DNA from: Nocardia sp. MH4
GTDB lineage: Bacteria > Actinomycetota > Actinomycetes > Mycobacteriales > Mycobacteriaceae
Reading direction: 5' to 3'
Length of the DNA stretch: 64,000 nucleotides
NCBI RefSeq assembly: GCF_019266065.1
Contig: NZ_LPNR01000112.1
Coordinates: 1-64,000 of the forward strand
The translations under genes were made by a program, and so were the position numbers. This document shows positions 43,001-51,886 of this stretch, in pieces. The notes beneath the pieces are model-generated. The model was not told the DNA's origin, made no database searches, and saw only the letters and a list, made by a program, of their open reading frames with translations. Each line of letters starts with the position of its first letter. Position 1 is the first letter of the stretch.

Positions 43001-44095
43001 ATGAGTGACGCCGTAGAGCGGGCCGGGGGTACGGCAGCACACCCCCGGCTCGGCACCACCGCGGGCGTCGGGGCTCCACGCAACGAAGGCCGGTCGGTCG
43101 CTCGGGCCGCGCGCACGATCGACATCGACGAGCTGGCCGACGGGATCCGGGCGGGTCAGCGTGCGCCGCTGGCCCGGGCGATCACGCTGGTCGAATCGAC
43201 CCGCGCCGATCACCGGGAGCTGGCGCAGCAGTTGCTGCTGCGGCTGGGCACCGAGCCGGGCACGGTCGTGTCGAACCGGGTCGGCATCACCGGCGTTCCC
43301 GGTGTGGGCAAGTCGACGTTCATCGACGCCCTCGGCATGTACCTGCTGGGCAAGGGCCATCGCGTGGCGGTGCTGGCGGTGGACCCGTCCTCGACCCGCA
43401 CCGGCGGCTCGATCCTCGGGGACAAGACCCGGATGGCGCGGCTGTCGCTGGAAGCCGACGCGTTCATCCGGCCTTCGCCGACCGCGGGCACTCTCGGCGG
43501 CGTGGCCAAGGCCACCCGCGAGACCATCGTGCTGCTCGAAGCCGCCGGCTACGACGTGATCCTGGTGGAGACCGTCGGTGTCGGTCAATCCGAGGTGACC
43601 GTCGCCAATATGGTCGACGTGTTCTGCTTCCTCACCCTGGCCCGCACCGGTGACCAGCTCCAGGGCATCAAGAAGGGCGTGCTGGAACTGGCCGAGCTGG
43701 TCGCGGTCAACAAGGCCGACGGCAAGCACGAGATCGAGGCCAAGGCCGCGGCGCGCGAGCTGTCCGGGGCCCTGCGCCTGATCCACCCGCACGACGCGCT
43801 CTGGCGTCCGCCCGTGCTCACCATGAGCGGGCTCGAAGGCGTCGGCCTCGACAAGTTCTGGGACACCGTCCTGGAACACCGTCGCGTCCTCACCGAGGCG
43901 GGCGAATTCGCCGAGAAGCGCCGTCGTCAGCAGGTCGACTGGACCTGGACCATGGTGCACGACCAGATCCTGCGCCGTCTCGCCGACAACCCCGCCGTGA
44001 AATCCGCACGCCCCCAGATCGAATCCGCCGTCCGCGACGGCACTCTCACTCCGGCCCTGGCCGCCGAACAGATCCTGCGCGCCTTCGACGCCTGA
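43001..44095 (+). CDS. meaB: Methylmalonyl-CoA mutase-associated GTPase
   Basis: A 364-aa G3E-family P-loop GTPase that guards the mutase, helping load intact adenosylcobalamin and expel damaged cofactor. Walker A is GVPGVGKST (98-106), followed by VAVDPSSTRTGGSILGDKTR, ETVGVGQSEVTVANMVD and VNKADGK for guanine. The C-terminal helices (RRRQQVDWTWTMVHDQIL) are the family dimerisation arm. ATG 43001 has GGGGGAG upstream, 70 bp after mutB, in the same operon. An N-terminal extension of about 35 residues is disordered-looking. Confidence 0.95.
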   Translation: MSDAVERAGGTAAHPRLGTTAGVGAPRNEGRSVARAARTIDIDELADGIRAGQRAPLARAITLVESTRADHRELAQQLLLRLGTEPGTVVSNRVGITGVPGVGKSTFIDALGMYLLGKGHRVAVLAVDPSSTRTGGSILGDKTRMARLSLEADAFIRPSPTAGTLGGVAKATRETIVLLEAAGYDVILVETVGVGQSEVTVANMVDVFCFLTLARTGDQLQGIKKGVLELAELVAVNKADGKHEIEAKAAARELSGALRLIHPHDALWRPPVLTMSGLEGVGLDKFWDTVLEHRRVLTEAGEFAEKRRRQQVDWTWTMVHDQILRRLADNPAVKSARPQIESAVRDGTLTPALAAEQILRAFDA

Positions 44096-44115
44096 GCCGG
44101 ATTCCGGGGCTGTCA

Positions 44116-44137
44116 CGAATCGCGGCTCGGCGATTCG
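44116..44137 (+). terminator. Hairpin after meaB
   Basis: CGAATCGC (44116-44123) and GCGATTCG (44130-44137) form a perfect 8-bp stem with a six-base loop, 20 bp past the meaB stop. No T-run follows. Confidence 0.5.
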
Positions 44138-44246
44138 ACGGGATTCACCAGGGCGACACCGAGGGTGATCACGGTCAGTCGCTGTCATCTTCCTCGTCGC
44201 TGGACGTCGTTTGCCCGCAGAGGTTGCGCGGAGGGCCGTCGATGTG

Positions 44247-44272
44247 AATACTTAGGTATGTGCCTAAGTATT
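44247..44272 (+). promoter_or_regulatory. ArsR-type operator over the regulator start
   Basis: AATACTTAGG (44247-44256) and CCTAAGTATT (44263-44272) are perfect 10-bp inverted arms with a six-base spacer. Size and spacing match operators of ArsR/SmtB dimers. The site covers the only in-frame start (GTG 44260) of the following ArsR gene, so binding would directly block a leaderless or near-leaderless start. Confidence 0.8.
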
Positions 44273-44625
44273 CAGGTGGTGAGTCGGACGGGGGACTTGA
44301 CAGTGTCTTCCGGGCGCTGGCCGATCCGACGCGGCGGGCGATCGTCGAGCGGCTCGCTCGGGGACCTGCCTCGGTGTCGGATCTCGCGGCGCCGTTCGAG
44401 GTCGCGTTGCCGACGATCGTGCAGCACCTGAAGGCGCTCGAGGCCGGGCGGATCGTCAGCTCGGCCAAGATCGGGCGCGTGCGGACCTATCAGCTGGCTC
44501 CGGGGGCCTTCGGCTCCGCGATCGACTGGCTGCGGCAGCAACGACCACCGGCCGAGCGGCAACTCGACCGGCTCACGGCACTACTCATGGAATCAGTGAA
44601 CAACGCAGAGGGAGAACAACAATGA
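44260..44625 (+). CDS. ArsR-family regulator
   Basis: A 121-aa winged-helix repressor (LDSVFRALADPTRRAIVERL, then LPTIVQHLKALEAGRIVSS and the wing KIGRVRTYQLAP). It has no metal-binding cysteines and belongs to the group that pairs with SRPBCC/AHSA1 proteins. GTG 44260 is the only usable start in frame and lies inside its own putative operator. The stop overlaps the SRPBCC gene start (44622-44625), so the two form an autoregulated operon. The signal is unknown. Confidence 0.85.
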   Translation: MPKYSGGESDGGLDSVFRALADPTRRAIVERLARGPASVSDLAAPFEVALPTIVQHLKALEAGRIVSSAKIGRVRTYQLAPGAFGSAIDWLRQQRPPAERQLDRLTALLMESVNNAEGEQQ

Positions 44626-45095
44626 ACGACACCGCGACCCGCACCATCAACCACGCCCAGTTCACCATCGAGCGCGAGGTGCCCGTGACGCCCGCGGTCG
44701 CGTTCCAGGCGTTCGCCGATCCCGCCGTCAAGAGCAAGTGGTTCGGCGGCGAGGAGGGCTGGGAGCTGACCGAGGCCTCCGTCGACTTCCGAGTCGGCGG
44801 CATCGAGATCAACGAGGGCATCTTCCAGGAGTCGGTGACCTCGCGCTTCGTCGCCACCTACACCGACATCATCGACAACGAACGCCTCGTCTACACCTAC
44901 GACATGTGGCTCGACGGCGCCCACATCTCCACCTCGGTCGCGACCTGGGAATTCGAACCGACCAGCACCGGCACCAAGCTCACCCTTGTCGAATTCGGCG
45001 CCCACCTCGACGGCCACGACACCGGCGCCCAGCGCGAGGAAGGCACCCGCGAGCTGGTCGACACGCTGGCGAAGTACCTCGAATCCGTCGCCTGA
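44622..45095 (+). CDS. SRPBCC (AHSA1-like) domain protein
   Basis: A 157-aa single-domain protein with the START-like helix-grip fold: HAQFTIEREVPVTPAVAFQA, a KWFGGEEGWELTEASVDFR segment and the closing helix TRELVDTLAKYLESV. Such proteins bind hydrophobic ligands in a cavity; AHSA1-like members paired with ArsR regulators are widespread and mostly uncharacterised. It is translationally coupled to the ArsR gene (ATGA) and ends directly against the convergent multicopper oxidase gene with no gap. Confidence 0.85.
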   Translation: MNDTATRTINHAQFTIEREVPVTPAVAFQAFADPAVKSKWFGGEEGWELTEASVDFRVGGIEINEGIFQESVTSRFVATYTDIIDNERLVYTYDMWLDGAHISTSVATWEFEPTSTGTKLTLVEFGAHLDGHDTGAQREEGTRELVDTLAKYLESVA

Positions 45096-46574
45096 TCACC
45101 CGTGGTCCATGTCCATCCGCATCGGGGCCGGCTGCTGCCCCGGCGCGAGGACCAGGAACTGGCCCATCATGCCCTGGTCCTCGTGATGGAGCAGGTGGCA
45201 GTGGTACATGTACGGGAAGGTCGGGTCGGTGTGATCGGCGAAGTGCATGGCCAGGGTGTAGGTGACGCCCGGCGCCGTGTACACCGTGTCCTTCCAGCCG
45301 GAAAGTGCTGGGGGAGGCGGGTTTCCGTCGACCGCGCGGATCTGGAACTGGACGTCGTGGATGTGGAAGTTGTGCGGCCAGTTGTCCTCGTTGCGAACCG
45401 ACCAGACCTCGGTGGTGTCGACCGGGATGGTCATGTCGATGCGGTTCATGTCCATCCGCCGGTTGTTGATCATGAACCAGCGCAGCTCGAAGCTGCGGGT
45501 CGGCGCGGTGGTCGCCGCGGCGAGGGGTCGGAGGGGCACGAGCGCCGCGGGCACGGCCGCCGCGGGGCGCAGGGTGTCGGCGGCCCGCAGGTCCAGGATG
45601 GCGAAGGTGTCGTCGAAACCGAACTCGCCGGCGCGATCGATCCCGGCGCGGTCGCGGATCGGCAGCGACCGTAACGTGACGTTCTCGCCCGCGCGAACGG
45701 TGACCACGATCTCTGCCCTTTCCCCGGGGCTGAGCTGGATTCGCGACAGTGCCACGGGTTCCGGGAGCAGGCCGCCATCGGTGGCGATCAGCTGGAACGA
45801 CCGGCCGTCGCCGAGCGCCAGGTGGTACAGGCGGCCCGCGGATCCGTTGAGCACGCGCAGCCGCACCCGCTCGGTGGTGACGTCGAGATGGGCGCCCGCG
45901 ATGCCGTTGGTGACGATGGTGTCGCCCAGCAGGCCCACATCGGTGGCGTCGGATTCGTCGATGGCGCCGTCGGTGGTGAACCGGCGGTCCTGGATCACCA
46001 GCGGAATATCGTCCACGCCATAGTCTTTCGGTAGATCCAGCGCATCGGCGGGATCGTCGTCGACGAGGAAGAACCCGGCCAGCCCGCGCTGGACGTGCCG
46101 TTCGGTAGCGCCGTGGGGGTGCGGGTGGTACCAGAGCGTCGCGGCCTGCTGCGCCACCGTCCAACTCGGCGTCCACACCGCACCGGGAGTGATCATCTGA
46201 TGCGGTCCGCCGTCGGCGGCGGCGGGCACGTGCATGCCGTGCCAGTGCACCGACGTCGGTTCGGGCAGGTCGTTGGTCACCGTGACCGCGACCCGCTCAC
46301 CGCGCCGGGCCCGCAGGGTCGGGCCGAGCACCGACCCGTCGTAGCCCCAGGTCGCGGTGCGGACACCACGCAGCATCTCGGTGTAGCCCGCCTGCGCGCG
46401 CAAGGTGAACCGGCGGACACCGTCGACGCCCACCGTCGACGGCGCCGGTGGCGGGATCGGGAGCGGGCGCGTGGCCGACGACGGCATGGGCGCGGCGGTG
46501 CGGAACGAACAACCGGCGGCATAGGCGACCGGAGCGAGGGCGAGTCCGGTGAGGAATCCTCGGCGCGAGACCAC
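45096..46574 (-). CDS. Exported multicopper oxidase, probably a Tat lipoprotein
   Basis: A 492-aa three-cupredoxin-domain oxidase. The signal begins VSRRGFLTGLALAPVAYAAG with a Tat twin-Arg and a Cys at residue 22 (AAGC) fit for lipidation. Copper ligands are all visible: HWHGMH, WYHPHPHG, HNFHIHDVQF and YHCHLLHHEDQGM, giving the trinuclear centre and the type 1 site with Met as axial ligand. CueO/SufI/bilirubin oxidase-like; it probably oxidises Cu(I) or phenolics outside the membrane. GTG 46574 follows AAGGAG. Its target metal or substrate is not fixed by sequence. Confidence 0.92.
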   Translation of the reverse strand: MVSRRGFLTGLALAPVAYAAGCSFRTAAPMPSSATRPLPIPPPAPSTVGVDGVRRFTLRAQAGYTEMLRGVRTATWGYDGSVLGPTLRARRGERVAVTVTNDLPEPTSVHWHGMHVPAAADGGPHQMITPGAVWTPSWTVAQQAATLWYHPHPHGATERHVQRGLAGFFLVDDDPADALDLPKDYGVDDIPLVIQDRRFTTDGAIDESDATDVGLLGDTIVTNGIAGAHLDVTTERVRLRVLNGSAGRLYHLALGDGRSFQLIATDGGLLPEPVALSRIQLSPGERAEIVVTVRAGENVTLRSLPIRDRAGIDRAGEFGFDDTFAILDLRAADTLRPAAAVPAALVPLRPLAAATTAPTRSFELRWFMINNRRMDMNRIDMTIPVDTTEVWSVRNEDNWPHNFHIHDVQFQIRAVDGNPPPPALSGWKDTVYTAPGVTYTLAMHFADHTDPTFPYMYHCHLLHHEDQGMMGQFLVLAPGQQPAPMRMDMDHG

Positions 46575-46734
46575 GTGGCGTACTCCTTGTCTGTGCGGAG
46601 CCTCCAGCTTCGATCGGTTCGGGCCCCGGCCACTCCACCCCGGAGCCGGAGAGCGGGCCGCTGATTCCGGCCGCGCGGCTGTTGCGGACGCGCCGATCGC
46701 GTGCTACCCCCGGTGCGTCGCCTACCGTGGGTGC

Positions 46735-47883
46735 GTGATCGACACCAGCGCACGCCGCGACCCGCGGCCGCTCCTGCGGTGGCTGCCGCTGGCGCTGATC
46801 CCGGTCCTGCTGCTGGCCAGCACCTACCCGGGCCAGTACCGGGTGCCGCCGCACTACTGGCTGCTCGCGATGACGGCCGGCCTGGTCTTCCTCGCCGGGG
46901 CGCGGTGGCCGCTGGCGGTGTCGCTGATCTTGTCGGCGCTGGCCGTGCCGCTGCTGCGGACGCCGGCGTGGGGCGTGTCCGGCCTGGTGCCCTACCTCGG
47001 CGCGGTGGCGCTGGTCGACGTGATCGCGCGCACCCGTCGGCGTTCGACGGTGTGGGTGGCGACCGCGGCCTGGGCCGCCGCGGTGGTGCTCGGGCGCGTC
47101 GGCCTGCACGACACCTCCATCGGGCGGGCCTCGACCGTGGTCGAGGCGGTCGCCTATGTCGGGCTGCCACTGCTGCTCGGGCTGTACCTGCGTGGCCAGC
47201 GCGAGCTCGCCGACAGTCTCCGGATGCGCGCGGCCGACGCCGAAGCGCGCACCCGCCTCGACGAGCGCGCGGCGATGGCCAGGGAACTGCACGATGTGGT
47301 CGCCCACCACATGGCCTCGATCATCCTGCGCGTGTCCGTCGCCGGACGGGTGGTGCGCGACGCCGATCCCCGGGTGGTCGCGGTCCTCGACGACGTCCGC
47401 GCGACCGCGACCGACGCGCTGGCCGACATCCGCCGATTCCTCGCCGCGCTGCGTGATCCCGTCCTGGGCACCGTGTCCCTGGTCGAGGCGGACGCGGTCG
47501 GCACCGAGATCACCGCCGCCCTCACCCGCGCGCGGGCCGTCGGCTTCACCGTCGACGCCGAGCTCGAGGCCGACCTCGGCGCGCTGGACGCGATGAGCAG
47601 ACTGACCCTGTTGCGGTTGGTCCAGGAATCGCTGACCAACGTGATGAAGCACGCGGATCGCGATGCGCCCGTGCGTATCCGGATCGCCCGGCGCGACGGC
47701 GGCATCGACCTCGAGGTGCGCAGCGGCCGTGCCGGAACCGCCGCGCCGCCGGGTCACGGTCTCGTCGGGATGCGGGAACGCGCCGCCGTGGCGGGCGGCA
47801 CGCTCACCGCCGCGGCCGACGGTGGGCACTGGGTCGTCCGGGCCCGGCTGCCCGATGTCGCGAAGGGAACCGATCCGGCATGA
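46735..47883 (+). CDS. Membrane histidine kinase, NarL-type (HisKA_3)
   Basis: A 382-aa sensor kinase with four to five membrane helices in the first 155 residues and almost no extracytoplasmic loop, then a HisKA_3 dimerisation helix with phosphorylated H186 in RELHDVVAHHM. The ATPase domain has LVQESLTNVMKHA (N box) and GHGLVGMRERA (G box). GTG 46735 is chosen; TACCGT six bases before it and no ribosome site suggest a leaderless start. It overlaps the response regulator gene by four bases. The input is probably a membrane or envelope stress. Confidence 0.88.
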   Translation: MIDTSARRDPRPLLRWLPLALIPVLLLASTYPGQYRVPPHYWLLAMTAGLVFLAGARWPLAVSLILSALAVPLLRTPAWGVSGLVPYLGAVALVDVIARTRRRSTVWVATAAWAAAVVLGRVGLHDTSIGRASTVVEAVAYVGLPLLLGLYLRGQRELADSLRMRAADAEARTRLDERAAMARELHDVVAHHMASIILRVSVAGRVVRDADPRVVAVLDDVRATATDALADIRRFLAALRDPVLGTVSLVEADAVGTEITAALTRARAVGFTVDAELEADLGALDAMSRLTLLRLVQESLTNVMKHADRDAPVRIRIARRDGGIDLEVRSGRAGTAAPPGHGLVGMRERAAVAGGTLTAAADGGHWVVRARLPDVAKGTDPA

Positions 47884-48515
47884 TCACGGTATTGCTGGCC
47901 GACGATCAGCGCCTGGTGCGCGCGGGCCTGCGCATGCTCATCGAGGACACCACCGACCTCGCCGTCGTCGGCGAAGCGGCCGACGGGATGGCGGCGGTCC
48001 GCCAGTTCGCCGAGCTCGCGCCCGATCTGGTGGTGATGGATCTGCGGATGCCCGGTCTGGACGGTGTCGCGGCCACCCGGCAGATCCTCGCGTCGGCGCC
48101 CCGGGCGAAAGTGCTGGTGCTCACGACCTTCGACGACGACGAACACCTGTTCCCGGCGCTGGCCGCCGGCGCGTCCGGCTATTTCGTCAAGGACACCGAT
48201 CCCGCGGTTCTGCTCGACGCCATCCGCCGGACGGTGGACGGCGACCTGCTGTTCTCGCCCGCGCTCCTGCGCCGACTGGTCGACCGGGCGCTCGCCGCCC
48301 AGCCCGCGCCCACGGTCGCCGGGCCGGAGCTGAGTCCCCGTGAACGCGAGGTGCTGCTTCTGGTCGGGCAGGGGTACGGCAACCAGGAGATCGCCGATCG
48401 GCTGCACCTGGGGGTGAGCACCGTGAAGACCCACCTCGCGAACCTGTTCGAGAAGACCGGCACCGACAACCGTGTCCGCCTGGCGGTCTACGCCTCCAAG
48501 CTGTCTCAACGGTGA
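47880..48515 (+). CDS. NarL/LuxR-type response regulator
   Basis: A 211-aa response regulator: receiver domain with phospho-acceptor D54 (VVMDLRMPGLDG), conserved Thr and Lys (VLTTFDDDEH, YFVKDTDP), and a C-terminal LuxR HTH (LSPREREVLLLVGQGYGNQE, then IADRLHLGVSTVKTHLANL). Start ATG overlaps the kinase stop (47880-47883), as usual for such pairs. Targets are unknown; the nearest candidate is the secreted mycolyltransferase-like gene 183 bp downstream. Confidence 0.93.
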   Translation: MITVLLADDQRLVRAGLRMLIEDTTDLAVVGEAADGMAAVRQFAELAPDLVVMDLRMPGLDGVAATRQILASAPRAKVLVLTTFDDDEHLFPALAAGASGYFVKDTDPAVLLDAIRRTVDGDLLFSPALLRRLVDRALAAQPAPTVAGPELSPREREVLLLVGQGYGNQEIADRLHLGVSTVKTHLANLFEKTGTDNRVRLAVYASKLSQR

Positions 48516-48697
48516 GAGCCGTCATGGCAATGCCCGACGCCTCGGCGACGTCGCTGCACGGTTGCTGCTTCATCATTCGCGAGTGCTCCCATTGTCTTTG
48601 GTGACGAATCGGTAAGAAGCCGGTAACGGTGCCGTGATCGAGCCCGATACTGAACCGACCGCACTGAGCGGTCTGTTTTCGGTAGGAGGTTCGATCG

Positions 48698-49744
48698 ATG
48701 CGATGCCGCAGCGCCCTCTCGGCGGTGGCGGCGGTGTTCCTCGCCGCCGGTTCGATGGTCGGCGGTGGTGCTCCCGCCCTGGCGGAGGTTCCGGAAGCCG
48801 GTGTGGCGGTGGCGAATCGGGCCGTGGCGATCGACGGCTCGCGTGCCGAGGTGACCTCGATCGACGGTCGGCTGGTGACCGTCCGGATCTACTCGGCGGC
48901 GATGGCGCGCGAGGTCTCGGTGAAGGTGCAGCGACCGGCCGACACCTCGGTCCCGCGCCCCTCGCTGTATCTGGTCAACGGCGCGGGCGGCGGCGAGGAC
49001 ACCGCCACCTGGGAGCAGAACACCGATGTGGTGGACTTCCTGGCGGCCAAGGACGTCAACGTCGTGATGCCGGTGGGTGGCGCGTGGAGCTACTACACCG
49101 ACTGGCGCAGTACGGATCCGCGACTCGGCGTGAACAAGTGGCGCACCTTCTTCCTCGACGAACTCCCCGCCCTCGTCGACACGATGTTCGATACGACCGG
49201 CCGCAACGCCATCGCCGCGAACTCGATGACCGTCACCTCGGTACTGCAACTCGCGATCGCCAAGCCGGGCCTGTTCCGTTCGGTCGCGGCCTACAGCGGC
49301 TGCGCGCAGATCAGCGATCCGGTGGGCAGGCAGTTCGTCAACGTCGTGGTCGGCACCGGCGGCGGGGACGCCTCGAACATGTACGGACCGCCCGGTGACC
49401 CCGAGTGGGTCGCCAACGATCCGGTCGTCAATGCGGAGGGATTGCGCGGCACCAAGCTCTACATCTCCAACGGCAACGGCCTGCCGGGCGAACACGACCA
49501 GCTCGGCGACCCGCACCTGATCACCTGGGGCCCGGTCGGGCTCGCCAACCAGATCGTCGTCGGCGGCGTGATCGAGGCCGCGACCAGCTGGTGCACCGAG
49601 AACCTGCGGGAACGGCTCGCCGAGCTCGACATTCCCGCCACCTTCGACGTGGACACCCAGGGCACCCACTCGTGGGGCTACTGGCAGAAGGCGTTCAAGA
49701 ACTCCTGGCCGCTGCTGGCCGAGGGGATGGAGATCCCCGCCTGA
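48698..49744 (+). CDS. Secreted antigen 85-like esterase/mycolyltransferase
   Basis: A 348-aa exported alpha/beta-hydrolase with a signal peptide cleaved about residue 29 (ALA). It aligns by pattern with antigen 85 proteins: YLVNGAGGGED, VMPVGGAWSYYTDWRS, the nucleophile segment AIAANSMTVTSVLQLA, MYGPPGDPEWVANDP and the catalytic His in QGTHSWGYW. The usual GLSMAG elbow reads ANSMTV, so the Ser is kept but both glycines are missing. Antigen 85 enzymes move mycolic acids onto trehalose and arabinogalactan; this divergent copy may use another acyl or acceptor. AGGAGG precedes ATG 48698. Confidence 0.83.
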   Translation: MRCRSALSAVAAVFLAAGSMVGGGAPALAEVPEAGVAVANRAVAIDGSRAEVTSIDGRLVTVRIYSAAMAREVSVKVQRPADTSVPRPSLYLVNGAGGGEDTATWEQNTDVVDFLAAKDVNVVMPVGGAWSYYTDWRSTDPRLGVNKWRTFFLDELPALVDTMFDTTGRNAIAANSMTVTSVLQLAIAKPGLFRSVAAYSGCAQISDPVGRQFVNVVVGTGGGDASNMYGPPGDPEWVANDPVVNAEGLRGTKLYISNGNGLPGEHDQLGDPHLITWGPVGLANQIVVGGVIEAATSWCTENLRERLAELDIPATFDVDTQGTHSWGYWQKAFKNSWPLLAEGMEIPA

Positions 49745-50626
49745 TCAGCGCAGCTCGAACAGCGCGACCGCGTTGTCGTGACACACCTTACGCAGCCAGT
49801 CCGGCCCGAACTCGAGGCGCTCGAGCGCCTGGACGGCCTCGGCGTACGGGTACGGGATGTTGGGGAAGTCGCTGCCGAACAGGATCCGATTCCCGAAGCG
49901 GCGCAGGCGGTCCCGCTCGGCAGGCGGGAACGGCGCGCCTGCCTCGCTGAAATCGGTCCACACCATGGTGGTGTCGAGGTACAGGCGCGGGTACTGCTCG
50001 GCCAGGTCGAGGAACTCGCTGTACTCGGGGGTGCCCATGTGCGCGATGATCAGGCACAGATCCGGAAACCGCCGCAGCAGTTCGGCGATCGGCGCCGGCC
50101 CGGTGAATTCGCCCGGGGCCGGACCGGATCCACAGTGGATGAGCACGGGCACTCCCGCCTCGGCGAGGATCGCCCACACCGGGTCGAGCTGCGGATCGAG
50201 CGGGGAGAACGCGCCGACCTGGATGTGCACCTTGAAGACCCGGGCGCCGCTGTCGATCGCCGCGCGGACGTAGTCGGGCGCCGACGGTTCCGGGTAGAAG
50301 GTGGCGGTGTGCAGGCAGTCGGGGGTGCGGGCCGCGAACTCGGCGGTCCAGTCGTTGAGCCAGGCCGCCATCTGCGGCTTGTGCGGGTACACCAGCGAGG
50401 TGAACGCGCGGACGCCGAAGTCGCGCAGCGTCTTCAGCCGCACCTGCTCGTCGTCGCGGTAGGTGATCGGCCACGTCCGCCCGGTCAGCGGGCCGACCTG
50501 GTCGAAGTACGCCCACACCTTGCGCATCACCTGGTCGGGCATGAAATGGGTGTGCACGTCGACGATCGAGGGCAGCCCGAGGCGGGCGCGGAAGTCGGCG
50601 AGATAGGCGGCGGTATCGACGGTCAC
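49745..50626 (-). CDS. Amidohydrolase-2 family protein
   Basis: A 293-aa metal-dependent hydrolase or decarboxylase (amidohydrolase_2, TIM barrel). Metal-ligand motifs are VDVHTHFMP (about 22-30), FKVHIQVG, LIIAHMGTPEY and LFGSDFPNIPYP with the final Asp. The start GTG 50626 overlaps the stop of the nucleoside hydrolase gene (50623-50626), so the two work from one mRNA. In this pairing it may act on a product of nucleoside or base breakdown, but the substrate class is open; relatives include ACMSD-like decarboxylases. Confidence 0.85.
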   Translation of the reverse strand: MTVDTAAYLADFRARLGLPSIVDVHTHFMPDQVMRKVWAYFDQVGPLTGRTWPITYRDDEQVRLKTLRDFGVRAFTSLVYPHKPQMAAWLNDWTAEFAARTPDCLHTATFYPEPSAPDYVRAAIDSGARVFKVHIQVGAFSPLDPQLDPVWAILAEAGVPVLIHCGSGPAPGEFTGPAPIAELLRRFPDLCLIIAHMGTPEYSEFLDLAEQYPRLYLDTTMVWTDFSEAGAPFPPAERDRLRRFGNRILFGSDFPNIPYPYAEAVQALERLEFGPDWLRKVCHDNAVALFELR

Positions 50627-51666
50627 GAGGGCGGCTCCGGGTACAGGCGACGGGCCAGCGCGCCGACGCGGGTGACGAGACGTTCGAAGAAGACGGCGGG
50701 ATCGGTGCCGACCACGATGTCGGCGTTGGGTTCGCGGCCCCACATGCCCGCCCAGTCGGCGACGGTGGTGGCCCGGGTGAGGGTGCCGGTCAGCTCGACG
50801 TCGACGGTCGCGGGCCTGGTCCGCGCCAGCGCGGGGTCCAGCGCCACGGCGGCGGCGAAGGGATCGTGCATGTGCGCGAGATAGCCCAGGTCGTAGCCGT
50901 CGTGGAAATCGAAGTAGAAGCGCACCGCGTCGACCAGGTACCGGACGACCGGATTGCCGGCCGCCGAGCGCCAGTCGACCGCATCGCCTGCGGCCACCCG
51001 CTCGAGCGGCGCGCTGTGCGCGACCTCGGCCAGCCGGACCAGGTGCTCGGGCCGCATCTCGATGGACTCGGTGATGTCGAGGGCACACACCAGGGGCCTG
51101 CGGTCCGGCGGGGCGGCCGAGAAGGCGTCGAAGACCTCCTTGGCGGCCTCGGGGTCGACGTGGATGTTCCACTCGTTCGTCGGCGTCGTGTTCCCGGGGT
51201 GGTTGAACGCGCCACCCATGACGACCAGGCGGTCCAGCAACAGGGGCAGCTCGGGTTCCATCCGCAGGGCCAGTGCCAGGTTGGTCAGCGGGCCGGTGCA
51301 CAGGCCGATCGCGGAGCCGGGGTGCGCGCGGGCCAGCTCCACCCACATCCGCGCGGCGGACCGATCGGAGAGTGGCCGGGGCGAGGCGGGGAGTTCGGCG
51401 TAGCCGAGGCCCTGCGGGCCGTGGGTGTCCTCGGTGGTACGCAGCGGCACCACCAGCGGGCCGTGCGCGCCCGCCGCCACCTCGACGCTGCCCGCCCGCG
51501 CGAGATCCAGCAGGGCGAGGGTGTTCGCGGCGACCTGGGCGGTCGGCACATTGCCCGCGGTCGCGGCGATCCCGAGGAGCTCGGCCTCGGGAGAGGCCAG
51601 CAGATACAGCAGCGCCAGCGAATCGTCGATTCCGGTATCGACATCGAGGATGATCTTGCGCGCCAC
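50623..51666 (-). CDS. Inosine/uridine-preferring nucleoside hydrolase
   Basis: A 347-aa enzyme of the IunH family that cleaves the N-glycosidic bond of ribonucleosides. The Ca-binding motif IILDVDTGIDDSLALLYLL is at residues 5-23, followed by GNVPTAQVAANTLALL, VVMGGAF and NEWNIHVDPEAAKEVF; the C-terminal MHDPFAAAVALDP carries the catalytic and calcium-binding Asp/His. GTG 51666 is chosen because on the minus strand TACCCT lies six bases upstream, consistent with a leaderless mRNA; an ATG at 51741 would add 25 unusual residues. It is coupled to the amidohydrolase gene. Confidence 0.88.
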   Translation of the reverse strand: MARKIILDVDTGIDDSLALLYLLASPEAELLGIAATAGNVPTAQVAANTLALLDLARAGSVEVAAGAHGPLVVPLRTTEDTHGPQGLGYAELPASPRPLSDRSAARMWVELARAHPGSAIGLCTGPLTNLALALRMEPELPLLLDRLVVMGGAFNHPGNTTPTNEWNIHVDPEAAKEVFDAFSAAPPDRRPLVCALDITESIEMRPEHLVRLAEVAHSAPLERVAAGDAVDWRSAAGNPVVRYLVDAVRFYFDFHDGYDLGYLAHMHDPFAAAVALDPALARTRPATVDVELTGTLTRATTVADWAGMWGREPNADIVVGTDPAVFFERLVTRVGALARRLYPEPPS

Positions 51667-51886
51667 AGGTCGAGGGTAACCGCGGGCGTTTCGCGCGCCG
51701 CCGCCGACCGCGCCGTAGCCGGACCGTTCGCCGCTGGTCATGGCGTTTTCGCCGCGTGACGGGCCGATCCCGGGTCGGCGAATGTCGCGCCGACGACGAC
51801 GAAAGAGCTGTGACGGCGGCGTTTTCGGCTACTCTGCCTCAAAGATTGCGGACCGATAGCTCCTGACTGGCGAGGGTAGGTGCATC

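Noticed and set aside
51667..51741. Upstream ATG 51741 for the nucleoside hydrolase
   Set aside because: It would add a 25-residue Gly/Arg-rich tail ahead of the metal-binding motif that normally begins within a few residues of the start.
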